64,000 nucleotides of DNA, from NCBI RefSeq assembly GCF_036346595.1, contig NZ_CP107834.1, positions 3,100,001 to 3,164,000 on the forward strand, read 5' to 3'. The notes under the pieces were generated by a model that was not told the DNA's origin, made no database searches, and saw nothing but the letters and a program-made list of their open reading frames with translations. The position numbers and the translations under genes were made by a program. This DNA comes from Streptomyces sp. NBC_00525 (GTDB lineage Bacteria; Actinomycetota; Actinomycetes; Streptomycetales; Streptomycetaceae). Shown here in pieces: positions 1-8,535 of the stretch; position 1 is the first letter of the stretch; the number at the start of each line of letters is the position of its first letter.

Positions 1-54
1 CGTTGACCGGGGCGCATCGGATGCGTCACACGGGAGGGCGAGGAGGGACGGCAC

Positions 55-951
55 GTGGATCTGGCCCTGCTGCGCACCTTCGTCACCGTGCACCGCGCCG
101 GCTCCTTCACCCGCGCCGCCGCGCTCCTCGGCCTCTCCCAGCCCGCGGTGACCTCGCAGATACGCACGTTGGAACGCCAGCTGGGCCGGCCGCTCTTTCT
201 TCGCCGCGCCCGCGGCGTGACGCCGACGACGATCGGCGACGAACTCGCCCACCGGGCCGCTCCCCATCTCGACGCGCTCGTCGAGATCACCGAGACCGGC
301 CTCGACGAGGAGGCGGGCGTGCAGACCCTGCATCTGGCGGGGCCCCCGGAGTTCCTCTCGCTGCGGGTCCTGCCCGCCCTCACCCCCCTCATCACCCAGG
401 GCCTCGCGCTGCGCGGTTCGTTCTCCGCCGACACCGACGAGACCCTGGAGGGCCTGGCCGCCGGGCACCACGACCTGGCCGTCGTGACGGCCCGGCCTCG
501 CGGGGAACTGCTCTCCACCACCCCGCTCTGGGACGAGGAGCACGTCCTGGTCGCCGCACCCCGCTGGGCCCGCCGCCTCGGTCCGGGAACGCTGCGACGC
601 AACGGCCCGGTGGTCCTGGAACAGCTGCCCGTGGTCGAGGTGCACGAGAGCCTGCCGCTGGTCTCCCGGTACTGGTCCGCCGTCTTCGACAGCCCGCCCG
701 CGGCCACCGGCACCGTCATCACGCCGGACCTGCGCGCGGTCCTGGAGTGCGCGGCCGCCGGCGCCGGGCTCGCCGTCCTGCCGCGCTATCTGTGCGAGGG
801 CGCATTGGAGCGCGGCGAGGTGGTGGCGCTGCTCGACCCCCCGGTCCCGCCGCTGCGCACCTACTTCCTGGCCGCGCGCACCGGCACGCTCGCCCTCCCG
901 CGTCTCTCACGGGCCCACGAAGGGCTGCTCCGGGCCGCCGCCGACTGGTGA
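55..951 (+). CDS. LysR-family transcriptional regulator
   Basis: A 298-residue DNA-binding regulator. Residues 1-60 form the LysR winged helix-turn-helix (LLRTFVTVHRAGSFTRAAAL, then SQPAVTSQIRTLERQLGRPLF). Residues about 90-290 fit the periplasmic-binding-protein-like effector domain. Length is normal for the family. The GTG start is chosen because an AGGAGGGA ribosome site lies 7-14 bases upstream and the conserved HTH begins at once. LysR proteins usually control a divergent or adjacent gene, but the divergent neighbour lies outside the window, so target and effector are unknown. Family assignment is firm; function is not. Confidence 0.93.
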   Translation: MDLALLRTFVTVHRAGSFTRAAALLGLSQPAVTSQIRTLERQLGRPLFLRRARGVTPTTIGDELAHRAAPHLDALVEITETGLDEEAGVQTLHLAGPPEFLSLRVLPALTPLITQGLALRGSFSADTDETLEGLAAGHHDLAVVTARPRGELLSTTPLWDEEHVLVAAPRWARRLGPGTLRRNGPVVLEQLPVVEVHESLPLVSRYWSAVFDSPPAATGTVITPDLRAVLECAAAGAGLAVLPRYLCEGALERGEVVALLDPPVPPLRTYFLAARTGTLALPRLSRAHEGLLRAAADW

Positions 952-1014
952 CATCGGGAACGCCGGACCGCACCCCGGTGTTTCAGAACGCGTCTCTTGG
1001 GCCACGCTTCTGCC

Positions 1015-1494
1015 ATGACCGAACGTCCTGTGGTCAAGCGAACCGCACGTGCCATCCTGCTCGACGGTGACGACCTCATCCTCATCAAGCGCACCAAACC
1101 TGAAGTGGACCCGTACTGGGTCACACCGGGCGGCGGGGTCGAGCCCGAGGACGCCACCGTGGTCGATGCCCTGCACCGCGAGGTGGACGAGGAACTGGGC
1201 GCGAAGATCACCGATGTGGTGCCCTGCTTCGTCGACACCGTGGAACACATCGAGGAGGGCGGGGTGAAGGGCGTCAAGGTCCAGCACTTCTTCGTCTGCC
1301 GCCTCGACTCCATGGACCTGTCCCTGCGCCACGGCCCCGAGATCGACGACCCCTGCGGGGAGTACGACATCGTCCGGGTGCCCTTCAGCCGCGTCGGCAT
1401 CGCCGCCGTGCACCTGGTGCCGCTGTCGCTGCGGCACTATCTGGACGGCAATATCGAAGGGGTACGCGCCTTGCACGCCGCCGACCTGGGCTGA
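1015..1494 (+). CDS. NUDIX hydrolase
   Basis: A protein of about 159 residues with a clear Nudix box: GGGVEPED, seven residues, then REVDEELG, matching GX5EX7REUXEEXGU. NUDIX enzymes hydrolyse nucleoside diphosphates linked to another moiety, with Mg2+ held by the box glutamates. The substrate cannot be read from sequence. An upstream in-frame TTG at 997 would add six residues; ATG 1015 is preferred because the conserved fold begins just after it. The gene stands alone, downstream of the LysR gene with a 63-base gap. A parS site follows about 100 bases after the stop. Confidence 0.9.
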   Translation: MTERPVVKRTARAILLDGDDLILIKRTKPEVDPYWVTPGGGVEPEDATVVDALHREVDEELGAKITDVVPCFVDTVEHIEEGGVKGVKVQHFFVCRLDSMDLSLRHGPEIDDPCGEYDIVRVPFSRVGIAAVHLVPLSLRHYLDGNIEGVRALHAADLG

Positions 1495-1593
1495 CGCGGC
1501 GATCGATGCGGTGTCTCGGCGCACACGACTCGGCGTAGGGAGCTCGGCACGCATGGTCCGGCGTATGTGGCTCCGCGCGGGTCAGGGCGTCGT

Positions 1594-1607
1594 GTTTCAC
1601 GTGAAAC
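1594..1607. promoter_or_regulatory. parS: parS centromere site (perfect)
   Basis: Perfect GTTTCACGTGAAAC palindrome, the ParB-binding site of Streptomyces and relatives. It lies in the 214-base intergenic gap between the NUDIX and GNAT genes. Otherwise this gap shows no gene. It is the site farthest from oriC in the window (about 54 kb). Confidence 0.95.
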
Positions 1608-1708
1608 CGTGTGTGCCGCCCGCTGTGGCCCAATTTTCGGCTGCGCGTCTCGGCCAGTTCCGGTAAAGCGGTGGACGGGCGATCATCGCGTCGGACAGCC
1701 TGACCCGT

Positions 1709-2587
1709 ATGCCCAGCTCACTGCCCCGCCCGCTGTCCGATCTACCCATCCGGCGCCTCACTCGGGACGACTTGGTCGCCTGCGCCGATCTCAGCGAGGA
1801 CCGCGGCTGGCCTCGCGACGAGGAGCGCTGGGCGCTGCTGCTCGCCGCCGGAACGGGCTACGGAATCGACGACCCCGACAGCAAAGGGCTGATGGCGACC
1901 TGCATGGTGGTCTCGTACGGCACCGGCATGGCTGCCGTGGGCATGCTTCTGGTCGCCGGGCGCCATGCCCGGCGCGGGATCGGCCGGTACATGATGCAGA
2001 GGGTGATCGAGGCCGCCGGAGAAACCCCGCTCAGCCTCCACGCCACCTCGGTGGGACGCCCCCTGTACGAGGAGCTCGGCTTCGTCCCGGTGGGGCGCGC
2101 CCTCCGGCTGAACGGCTTCTTCCAGGCGCCTGCGGCAACCGGCCCGCTCGTTGCCCCCGGGACCCTCGTCCGCCCTGCTTCCGCCCACGATCTGCGGGCC
2201 CTGGTGGAACTGGACTCGGTCGTGTTCGGGCTCGACCGGACCCACCTGCTGACCCGGCTCCCCACATTCGCCGACCATATGAGGGTCGCCGAGAGGGACG
2301 GGGAGCTGATCGGGTACGCCGCGCTCTCCCCGAGCGCGGCGAACCACGCGGTCGGGCCCCTGGTCGCCGCGGACACGGCTACGGCGAAGCTGCTTCTGGC
2401 CTCGCTGGCGGAAGCGACGGACCGGCCGCTGCGTGCGGACATCGACGCCCGCCACGAGGATCTGGTCGCCTGGCTCGGTGCCTGCGGGCTGGGGCCCGGT
2501 TCGGAGACCACGGTGATGGTCCTCGGTGGGGACCGGCGCGGGGACTGGACCCGGTACTTCGCACCCTTCAGCCTGGCGACGGGCTGA
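1709..2587 (+). CDS. GNAT-family N-acetyltransferase, two-domain
   Basis: A 292-residue protein that reads as two GNAT-like halves. The N-terminal half holds a good acetyl-CoA motif A (RHARRGIGRYMMQRVIEAAG, residues about 84-103), followed by a YEELGFVPVG motif B. The C-terminal half (about 150-285) is more degenerate. It resembles single-copy tandem GNATs that acetylate small amines, but no substrate can be inferred. The ATG start lacks a good Shine-Dalgarno, so translation may be leaderless. It converges on the MFS gene, with a hairpin between. Confidence 0.85.
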   Translation: MPSSLPRPLSDLPIRRLTRDDLVACADLSEDRGWPRDEERWALLLAAGTGYGIDDPDSKGLMATCMVVSYGTGMAAVGMLLVAGRHARRGIGRYMMQRVIEAAGETPLSLHATSVGRPLYEELGFVPVGRALRLNGFFQAPAATGPLVAPGTLVRPASAHDLRALVELDSVVFGLDRTHLLTRLPTFADHMRVAERDGELIGYAALSPSAANHAVGPLVAADTATAKLLLASLAEATDRPLRADIDARHEDLVAWLGACGLGPGSETTVMVLGGDRRGDWTRYFAPFSLATG

Positions 2588-2596
2588 CCCCGGGCG

Positions 2597-2615
2597 CGGT
2601 CCCGCTCCGGGACCG
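2597..2615. terminator. Bidirectional terminator hairpin
   Basis: An 8-bp stem (2597-2604 with 2608-2615, arms CGGTCCCG and CGGGACCG) with a 3-base loop. It lies in the 38-base gap between the converging GNAT and MFS genes. There is no U-tract, as is usual in Streptomyces. Confidence 0.6.
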
Positions 2616-2625
2616 GGGCCCCGGA

Positions 2626-3873
2626 TCAGCTCCGCGCCGGCGGGATCTGCGCAGGCTCCGGAGTGTCCGTGGGTTCCGGAGTGCGCCCCGGCTCCGGGGT
2701 GTGGGCGGCGACGAGCCTGCTCGGGGTGACCGTACGGCGCTCCAGGGCACTGGAGACGGCAGCAAGCACCAGGGCCGACGCGGCCAGCGCCGCTCCGACC
2801 CAGTTGGGCGCGGTGTAACCGAGGCCCGCTCCGATGACCAGGCCGCCGAGCCAGGCGGAGAGCGCGTTGCCGAGGTTGAAGGCGCCGATGTTCATCGCCG
2901 AGGCCAGGGTCGGGGCGCCTGCCGCATGGTCGAGCACCCGCTTCTGCAGCGGGGGCACGGTGGCGAAGCCGAGCGCCCCGATGAGGACGAGGGTGACGGC
3001 GGCCGTGATCTTGCTGTGGGCAGTCCAGGTGAACAGGGCCAGGACCAGGGCGAGGCTGGCCAGCGCCGCATGCAGCAGCGGCATGGCGTGCCGGTCGGCG
3101 AGCCTGCCGCCGAGCAGATTGCCGCCGAGCATGCCGATCCCGAAGAGGATCAGCAGCCAGGTGACCGCGGCGGCCGGGTATCCCGCGACCTCCGTCATCA
3201 TCGGCGTGATGTAGGTGATCGCCGCGAAGACACCGCCGAAGCCGAGGACCGTCATCGCCATGGCGAGAAGGACCTGGACGTTGCGGAACGCGGCGACTTC
3301 CTGCCGCAGCCTGACCCCTTCGGCACGAGGCTGCTCGGGGACGAGCCGGGCCACACCGAGCAGGCCGAGGACGCCCAGCGCCGCGACGACAAAGAAGGTG
3401 ACCCGCCAGCCGGAGTGCAGACCGATGTACGTCCCCGCCGGTACCCCGACGACGTTGGCGACGGTGAGGCCGGTGAACATCAGGGCGATGGCTCCCGCCT
3501 TCTTCTGCGGGGCCACCAGATCGGCCGCCACCACCGCTCCGATGCCGAAGAAGGCTCCATGGGCGAGCGAGGCGACCACCCGGCCTGCGACCATCACCTC
3601 GAAGACGGGCGCGGTCGCGGTGACCACATTGCCCACGACGAACAGGCCCATGAGGATCATCAGCATCCGTTTGCGGCTGACCCTGGTGCCGAGCACCGTC
3701 ATCAGCGGGGCTCCCAGCACCACGCCGAGCGCGTATCCCGTGACGAGGAAGCCGGCGGCCGGGATGGAGACCTGGAAGTCGGCGGCCACCTCGGGAAGCA
3801 ATCCCATGATCACAAACTCGGTGGTTCCGATTCCGAAGGCCCCGATGGCCAGGGCCAGAAGTGCGAGTGGCAT
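2626..3873 (-). CDS. MFS drug/sugar exporter (DHA1 type)
   Basis: A 415-residue integral membrane protein with 12 predicted hydrophobic segments. It starts ALLALAIGAFGIGTTEFVIM, typical of the arabinose-efflux/chloramphenicol-exporter branch of the major facilitator superfamily. An MFS motif A-like loop (GTRVSRKRML) follows the second segment. The C-terminal tail is repetitive (PEPGRTPEPTDTPEPAQIPP). It is divergent from a MarR gene with a shared 138-base promoter region, the usual arrangement for a MarR-repressed exporter. ATG at 3873 is preceded by GGAAGG. The exported compound is unknown. Confidence 0.9.
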   Translation of the reverse strand: MPLALLALAIGAFGIGTTEFVIMGLLPEVAADFQVSIPAAGFLVTGYALGVVLGAPLMTVLGTRVSRKRMLMILMGLFVVGNVVTATAPVFEVMVAGRVVASLAHGAFFGIGAVVAADLVAPQKKAGAIALMFTGLTVANVVGVPAGTYIGLHSGWRVTFFVVAALGVLGLLGVARLVPEQPRAEGVRLRQEVAAFRNVQVLLAMAMTVLGFGGVFAAITYITPMMTEVAGYPAAAVTWLLILFGIGMLGGNLLGGRLADRHAMPLLHAALASLALVLALFTWTAHSKITAAVTLVLIGALGFATVPPLQKRVLDHAAGAPTLASAMNIGAFNLGNALSAWLGGLVIGAGLGYTAPNWVGAALAASALVLAAVSSALERRTVTPSRLVAAHTPEPGRTPEPTDTPEPAQIPPARS

Positions 3874-3920
3874 GGGTATACCTTCCCGAAAAATTGCTAC
3901 CGCGTCTTACATGCGTAGAC

Positions 3921-3950
3921 AATAATTGCAGACGCTAGTTAATTGCAAGC
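3921..3950. promoter_or_regulatory. Putative MarR operator
   Basis: The MFS-marR divergent gap is conspicuously AT-rich and contains AATTGCA at 3924-3930 and again at 3941-3947, 17 bases apart. The second copy is part of the near-palindrome TTAATTGCAA (3939-3948). A third AATTGC lies at 3892-3897. Position and symmetry suit autoregulation by the adjacent MarR protein. This is inference from layout. Confidence 0.5.
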
Positions 3951-4011
3951 GCGGGCTATTGCGGACGTCGGCTACCCTGGTCGTAAGCAACTCCGGCACG
4001 GAGGAGAGACC

Positions 4012-4473
4012 ATGACTGCCACGGACCCGGCCATGACCGCCCTCTCCCAGGGCTGGATCGCGCTCTCCCTGCTCCACGGCAGGATCGAGACCCGCATCGA
4101 GCGGGCCCTGCAGAGCGGCCACGACCTCAGCGTGCGGGAGTACTCCCTGCTGGACGTGCTCAACCGGCAGCACAGCGGTCCGGGCGGACACCTCCAGATG
4201 AAGCAGGTGGCGGACGCCGTGGGACTGAGCCAGAGCGCCACCACCCGGCTGGTCACCCGCCTCGAGGACCGGGGTCTGCTCACCCGGTACCTCTGTGACA
4301 CCGACCGCAGGGGCATCTACACCGATGTCACCGCCGCCGGACAGGCCCTGCTCTCCGACGCCCGGCCGACCAACGACGGCGCCCTGCGGGCCGCGCTCGA
4401 CGAGGCCGCCGACAACCCCGAGCTGGCCCCGTTGGTCAGGGCCGTCGAGGAACTGAAGGCCGTCCCCGTATAG
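4012..4473 (+). CDS. MarR-family transcriptional regulator
   Basis: A 153-residue winged-helix repressor. The HTH reads LQMKQVADAVGLSQSATTRL and the wing DRRGIYTDVT, both typical of MarR. ATG 4012 follows GAGGAGAG by three bases; the frame is open upstream but lacks a better start. It probably represses itself and the divergent MFS exporter, with a small-molecule ligand relieving repression. The downstream GNAT gene starts 30 bases later and may be co-transcribed or leaderless. Confidence 0.9.
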   Translation: MTATDPAMTALSQGWIALSLLHGRIETRIERALQSGHDLSVREYSLLDVLNRQHSGPGGHLQMKQVADAVGLSQSATTRLVTRLEDRGLLTRYLCDTDRRGIYTDVTAAGQALLSDARPTNDGALRAALDEAADNPELAPLVRAVEELKAVPV

Positions 4474-4503
4474 CGGCGGGCCGGACTGCGTAGGCTGCCG
4501 CGC

Positions 4504-4956
4504 ATGAGCGACCTGGACATACGCCGTGCGACCGCTGACGATCTGCCCGCGATCGTGGCACTGCTCGCCGACGACCCGCTGGGCGCCCAGCGGGAGTCGC
4601 CGGACGATCTCGTTCCCTACCGGACGGCACTCCGGCGGCTGGCCGACGACCCGAATCAGCATCTGATGGTCGCCGTGCGCCGGGAGCGCGTCGTCGGGAC
4701 CCTCCAGCTCACGGTGATCCCCGGCCTGTCCCGACGCGGCTCGACCCGTTCCCTGATCGAGGGCGTCCGCATCCACGCGGACGAACGGGGGAGCGGCCTC
4801 GGTACCCGGCTGATCCAGTGGGCCGTGGACGAGTCGCGCCGCCAGGGCTGCCAGCTGGTGCAGCTCACCTCGGACACGACCCGCACCGACGCGCATCGCT
4901 TCTACGAGCGCCTCGGCTTCATCGCCAGCCACGTGGGCTTCAAGCTCGCTCTCTGA
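4504..4956 (+). CDS. GNAT-family N-acetyltransferase
   Basis: A 150-residue single-domain GNAT. The acetyl-CoA binding motif is VRIHADERGSGLGTRLIQWA and motif B is DAHRFYERLGF. This layout resembles small acetyltransferases that modify amines or antibiotics. A TAGGCT -10-like hexamer lies 8 bases before the ATG, so a leaderless message is possible. It sits between the MarR gene and a winged-helix gene, all rightward. Confidence 0.88.
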   Translation: MSDLDIRRATADDLPAIVALLADDPLGAQRESPDDLVPYRTALRRLADDPNQHLMVAVRRERVVGTLQLTVIPGLSRRGSTRSLIEGVRIHADERGSGLGTRLIQWAVDESRRQGCQLVQLTSDTTRTDAHRFYERLGFIASHVGFKLAL

Positions 4957-4982
4957 CCTCACCGCGTTCCCTGGGAGCCACC

Positions 4983-6146
4983 GTGCAACGCATCAGTGAC
5001 GAACAACGGCGCATCCGGATCGGCCGCCGCCATCTACTGACCCCCGAGGCACGGGCCTCGTCGCCCGTGGACGTGGCCGACGCCCTGGTGGCGCTCCACG
5101 CGACCGACGCGGCCACGGTGTTCCTGTCCGCCTGCGCCCGCCTCGCCGAACCCGGCATCGCCGCAGTGGAGCGGTGCCTCTACGAGGACGTCTCGCTGGT
5201 GCGGATGCTGTCCCTGCGCAACACCCTCTTCGTCGTATCGGAGGAGACGGCCCCGCACGTCGAGGCTGCCAACGCGCGTGCCGTGGCCGCCAAGGAGCGC
5301 CGCACCCTGCTCAAGCACCTGCGGGAGGACGGCAACGGCCTGGACGAACGCTGGCTCGACGAAGCCGAGCGGAGCGCTCTCGCGTTTCTGGACCGGAGCG
5401 GACCGGTCTCGGGCAGCGAACTCGCCGCCGGTGTCGCTGCCCTTCGCACCAAGATCACCGTGTTCCCCGGGAAGAAGCAGGAGACGGTCCAGGGGGTCGC
5501 GACCCGGGTGATCCGGGTGCTGGCCGCAGAGGGCAGGATTCGCCGGGACCGGCCGCGCGGCTCCTGGACCTCCAGCCAGTTCCGCTGGGCGCCGGCCCTC
5601 CCCCGGCCGGTCGAGGAGACCGCCCCGGCCCAGGCGGAGCTGGCCCTGCGCTGGCTCCGCGCATACGGGCCGGGCACCGAGGGCGACCTCAAGTGGTGGA
5701 CCGGGTGGGGGACGCGCGAGGTCCGTACGGCGCTGGCGGCGGCCGGAGCCGTGGAGGTGCGACTCGAAGACGGCGCTGTGGCCTGGGTCGCCCCCGGCGA
5801 CACGGAGCCCGAGCCCGCCCCCGCCCCATGGGCGGCCCTGCTGCCCGCGCTCGACCCGAGCGGTATGGGCTGGGCGGACCGGGCCTTCCATCTGCCGGCC
5901 GAGCACCGGGCAGCCCTCTTCGACCGCTCGGGCAACATCGGGCCCACGGTCTGGTGGAACGGCCGGATCGTGGGCGGCTGGGCACAACGCGCGAACGGCG
6001 AGCCGGTGTGGCGGCTGCTGACCGATCCCGGTGCGGAGGCCACGTCCGCCATCGAGACCGAGGCGTCCCGGCTGGCATCCTGGGTCGGAGACGCACGGGT
6101 CACTCCGCGCTTCCGGACACCCCTGGAACGGGAGTTGACGGCATGA
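4983..6146 (+). CDS. Winged-helix DNA-binding protein (HTH_42/AlkZ-like family)
   Basis: A 387-residue protein of the winged helix-turn-helix family (HTH_42) that includes AlkZ/YcaQ-type DNA glycosylases. Visible family features are the N-terminal RRHLL...VDVADALVALHATDAATVFLS segment, LRNTLFVV, and a C-terminal WWNGRIVGGWAQR strand. The GTG at 4983 gives the normal length; an upstream in-frame ORF extension overlaps the GNAT gene and is rejected. Whether it has glycosylase activity cannot be read from sequence. Confidence 0.82.
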   Translation: MQRISDEQRRIRIGRRHLLTPEARASSPVDVADALVALHATDAATVFLSACARLAEPGIAAVERCLYEDVSLVRMLSLRNTLFVVSEETAPHVEAANARAVAAKERRTLLKHLREDGNGLDERWLDEAERSALAFLDRSGPVSGSELAAGVAALRTKITVFPGKKQETVQGVATRVIRVLAAEGRIRRDRPRGSWTSSQFRWAPALPRPVEETAPAQAELALRWLRAYGPGTEGDLKWWTGWGTREVRTALAAAGAVEVRLEDGAVAWVAPGDTEPEPAPAPWAALLPALDPSGMGWADRAFHLPAEHRAALFDRSGNIGPTVWWNGRIVGGWAQRANGEPVWRLLTDPGAEATSAIETEASRLASWVGDARVTPRFRTPLERELTA

Positions 6147-6161
6147 GGCATGGGCCCGGCT

Positions 6162-6175
6162 GTTCCACGTGAAAC
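6162..6175. promoter_or_regulatory. parS: parS site (one mismatch)
   Basis: GTTCCACGTGAAAC differs from the consensus at one base. It is embedded in a longer inverted repeat (CCGGCTG before, CAGCCGG after) lying between the converging winged-helix and serine-hydrolase genes. The structure may double as a transcription terminator. Confidence 0.85.
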
Positions 6176-6257
6176 AGCCGGACGCCTTCTCTCCACTGGC
6201 CATGACCCGCCGGGCGGCGCCCAGGTTGTGCCGGACGCCGCCCGGCAGGCGGGACTT

Positions 6258-7649
6258 TCAGATCGCGCCCTGGTCCCCCAGGCCGCGCCAGCCCTTCTCG
6301 TCCACGCCGCCGGGTACGGCTGCCGCCGGATCGTACGGCTCACGCGTGAAGACGAAGGACCCCAGATCGAGGTGGCTCACGCTGCCGTCCGGGTTCCGCA
6401 CGATCCGCAGCGTCTCCCCCGCGTAGTAGCCGTCCAACCCCACCCAGGTGCCATCGGGACGTGCCACGAAGCGGGCGCCCCTGCCCTGGCCGTTCACCTG
6501 CCGCAGCTCCAGCCCGCGATCGGCGGTCAAGCGCAGGAGGGTGGGGCGCGTTGCCCAGTACCAGGCACCGGTCAGGGCGAGGAGTTCCGCGTCGATCTCG
6601 GGCAGCGGGCGCCACGGCTCCGGGATACGGGGCTCGGCCTCGGCGACGATGTCCACGAGGTCGGCGGCCACCTCACCGATCGCCACCCCGGACGTCGCGT
6701 TGACGAGCACCACGGCGGCCACATCGTCCTCGGCGCTCACCCAGAGGGCTGCCAGGAAGCCGGGGAGCGAGCCGGTGTGCCCGATGAAGGTGCGGTCCTT
6801 CCGCCGGATCAGCTGGAGCCCCAGGCCGTAATGGTCGAGGCTTCCGGTCTCGGGGGCGGCGGACGGTTGCTTCATCTCCTCGACCGACGCGGCGCCGAGC
6901 ACCCGGTCGTCGCCCTCGGCGAGAAAGGCGGCGAAGCGGAGCAGATCGGCGGTGGTGGACCAGAGCTGGCCGGCCGGCGCCATCAGCCCCAGGTCCTCCG
7001 CCGGTTCGGGAAGCATCGCGTCGGCCCACGGGTGCACCGCCCAGCCGCCCGCATGCGGAGCCCGGGGAAGGGAGCCGGTGCGGTGCATGCCGAGGGGGTC
7101 CAGGATCTCCCGGCGCAGTACGTCCTCCCAGGAGGCCCCGCGCACGGCCTCGACCAGCGAACCGAGCAGCGTGTATCCCGGATTGGAGTAGTGGTGGCGC
7201 TGACCGGGCGGGTGCATGGCGATCTGCTCACCGAGCACGTCCGCGAGAGTCGGGCGCAGGCTGCCGGGGGTCCGCTCCCACCACGGCGCGGTCGTCTCGG
7301 CTCCGAGGCCGGCGCTGTGCCCCAGCAGTTGGTGGATGGTCACCTCGCCCGCACCGGTGCCGGGCAGATGCCTCTCCAGCGGATCGGACAGGTCGAGCAG
7401 CCCCTCGTCGCGCAGCCGGAGTACCAGCACCGCGGTGAACGTCTTGGTGAGGGACCCGATTCTGAACTGCGTGTCGGAGTCCGGGGCATGGCCGTCGACA
7501 CAGCTGCGCGAGCCGTCCCAGACGGTCTGCCCCTGCCGCCGCACCGCGGCGACCAGGGAGGGGGTACGCCCTTCGGCCTGTGCCGTGGCGATGCGGTGCA
7601 GCAACGCGCGCCGGGTACCGGGGAGCAACGGTTCAGCGGGAGAAGTCAT
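6258..7649 (-). CDS. Serine hydrolase, class C beta-lactamase fold
   Basis: A 463-residue cytoplasmic or surface protein of the beta-lactamase/DD-peptidase (class C) superfamily. All three active-site motifs are present: SLTK in GSLTKTF, YSN in YSNPGYTLLG, and HTG in HTGSLPGF. A C-terminal extension of about 120 residues (about 340-463) forms a beta-rich domain found in many Streptomyces esterase/peptidase homologues. There is no signal peptide. Two adjacent ATGs (7652 and 7649) are possible starts. Its upstream region is now interrupted by the Tn7-like element about 100 bases away. Confidence 0.88.
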   Translation of the reverse strand: MTSPAEPLLPGTRRALLHRIATAQAEGRTPSLVAAVRRQGQTVWDGSRSCVDGHAPDSDTQFRIGSLTKTFTAVLVLRLRDEGLLDLSDPLERHLPGTGAGEVTIHQLLGHSAGLGAETTAPWWERTPGSLRPTLADVLGEQIAMHPPGQRHHYSNPGYTLLGSLVEAVRGASWEDVLRREILDPLGMHRTGSLPRAPHAGGWAVHPWADAMLPEPAEDLGLMAPAGQLWSTTADLLRFAAFLAEGDDRVLGAASVEEMKQPSAAPETGSLDHYGLGLQLIRRKDRTFIGHTGSLPGFLAALWVSAEDDVAAVVLVNATSGVAIGEVAADLVDIVAEAEPRIPEPWRPLPEIDAELLALTGAWYWATRPTLLRLTADRGLELRQVNGQGRGARFVARPDGTWVGLDGYYAGETLRIVRNPDGSVSHLDLGSFVFTREPYDPAAAVPGGVDEKGWRGLGDQGAI

Positions 7650-7751
7650 CATCAACAACTACCGCCCGAGCCCCTGGATGGCGACTCCATTTCCCCGCCA
7701 CCGCACGGACCCGCCGCGAGCAGCTCCGTATCCCCCGTGCCGTGCGTGCGC

Positions 7752-7952
7752 TGTAGGATCTCGCGGATCGTGTCCCAGGCCGAGCCTGTGACCTGCTGCT
7801 TCTCGCTGTGTCTCACGCCGTGTCCGGCCGTTCAGTCTCACGATCGTGTCCAAATCCTTCAGGACTCCCGTTCGATGCAAGCCGCTGACCTGCAACATGA
7901 CACGGGCGTGAGACTGGACCGGAGAAAATGACACGGAATTTGAGACCCTACA
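7752..7952. mobile_element. 201-bp remnant of a second Tn7-like element (both ends, no genes)
   Basis: It begins TGTAGGATCTC and ends GAGACCCTACA, so both termini show the TGT...ACA form of Tn7-type ends. Left-end repeats lie at 7758-7775, 7810-7825 and 7835-7851 (form RTCTC-N4-6-CGTGTCC). Right-end repeats in inverse orientation lie at 7897-7914 and 7928-7946. The left-end spacing (52 then 25 bases) nearly equals that of the large element (52 then 26). Flanking pentamers are TGCGC and CGCGC. It reads as the collapsed shell of an older insertion in the same attachment site; a non-autonomous miniature element is the alternative. Confidence 0.7.
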
Positions 7953-7963
7953 CGCGCTGTAGG

Positions 7964-8060
7964 TTCTCACTTTCGGTGTCATGCGCCGACGCTGTGACCT
8001 GGAGGTTCCCCTCCAGTCTCACGACGTGTCGGCAGGCGGCTGTCTCAGATCGGTGTCATT
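7964..8060. repeat. Transposon left end: three putative TnsB-binding repeats
   Basis: Three direct repeats: 7964-7982 (TTCTCACTTTCGGTGTCAT), 8016-8032 (GTCTCACGACGTGTCGG) and 8042-8060 (GTCTCAGATCGGTGTCATT). The shared form is TCTCA, about four bases, then CGGTGTCAT. Three spaced sites over about 100 bp mirror the left-end architecture of Tn7. Binding by TnsB is inferred. Confidence 0.75.
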
Positions 8061-8100
8061 TCCTCAGACTGTCCAGCGGGCTGCACCACTGCCAGGGGCG

Positions 8101-8496
8101 TCACGAACCTGCTTCGACACCCATCCGTTCCACCCACTCACGCACGGACACTGCTCGCTCGATACGCCCGCCGATGTCTTTCTTGGACGCTGTGTCCAGG
8201 GTCTCCGGGATCTTGTCGAAGGTGCCGGGAAGGACGTCGAGCAGACCCAAGATCTGCTCTCCGGTGTTGACGGTCAACAGTTGCTGGCACCTCCACTGCA
8301 GCGGCATCTCGGGACGGTGCGTAAGCCGCTGCACGATCGTCGGGAACAGGTAGTGCGTCGCCTCTGCGGCGAGGTGTTCTCGGAGCCAGTCGACCGGGAG
8401 CCGCTGGCTGAAGCCATGCATGGCGGCCTCTTGGGCCAGGTCCAGGAGCTGAGCGGTGTCGACGACTCGGACGGTGCGGGGAAGGGTCGGGGTCAT
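8101..8496 (-). CDS. Hypothetical protein, transposon cargo
   Basis: A 131-residue protein that I do not recognise. It appears largely alpha-helical, with no signal peptide, membrane segment or catalytic motif. Segments such as LLDLAQEAAMHGFSQRLPVD and ITGLLDVLPG-like stretches are hydrophobic-helical. The reading frame shows normal GC-rich third positions, so it is probably real. It is the cargo gene closest to the left end, 41 bases beyond the last left-end repeat, and transcribed toward that end. Confidence 0.6.
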   Translation of the reverse strand: MTPTLPRTVRVVDTAQLLDLAQEAAMHGFSQRLPVDWLREHLAAEATHYLFPTIVQRLTHRPEMPLQWRCQQLLTVNTGEQILGLLDVLPGTFDKIPETLDTASKKDIGGRIERAVSVREWVERMGVEAGS

Positions 8497-8535
8497 GCCG
8501 CGATGATGCCAAGAAGCCTCCGCCGGGCCGAGAGG

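Larger units (their letters stand above)
7650..8100. other. Gene-free stretch: hydrolase leader, relic element, transposon left end
   Basis: This 451-base interval contains no credible gene. It holds about 100 bases of upstream region of the serine hydrolase, the 201-bp relic (7752-7952), the pentamer CGCGC, and the left end of the large Tn7-like element with its binding-site repeats. Confidence 0.75.

Noticed and set aside
1742..3922. Very long open frames opposite or overlapping the GNAT and MFS genes
   Set aside because: High-GC shadow frames without homology-like features; the true genes have start signals, domains and normal codon use.
4818..4982. Upstream extension of the winged-helix gene
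   Set aside because: It overlaps the GNAT gene in another frame, and the family-like sequence begins at 4983.
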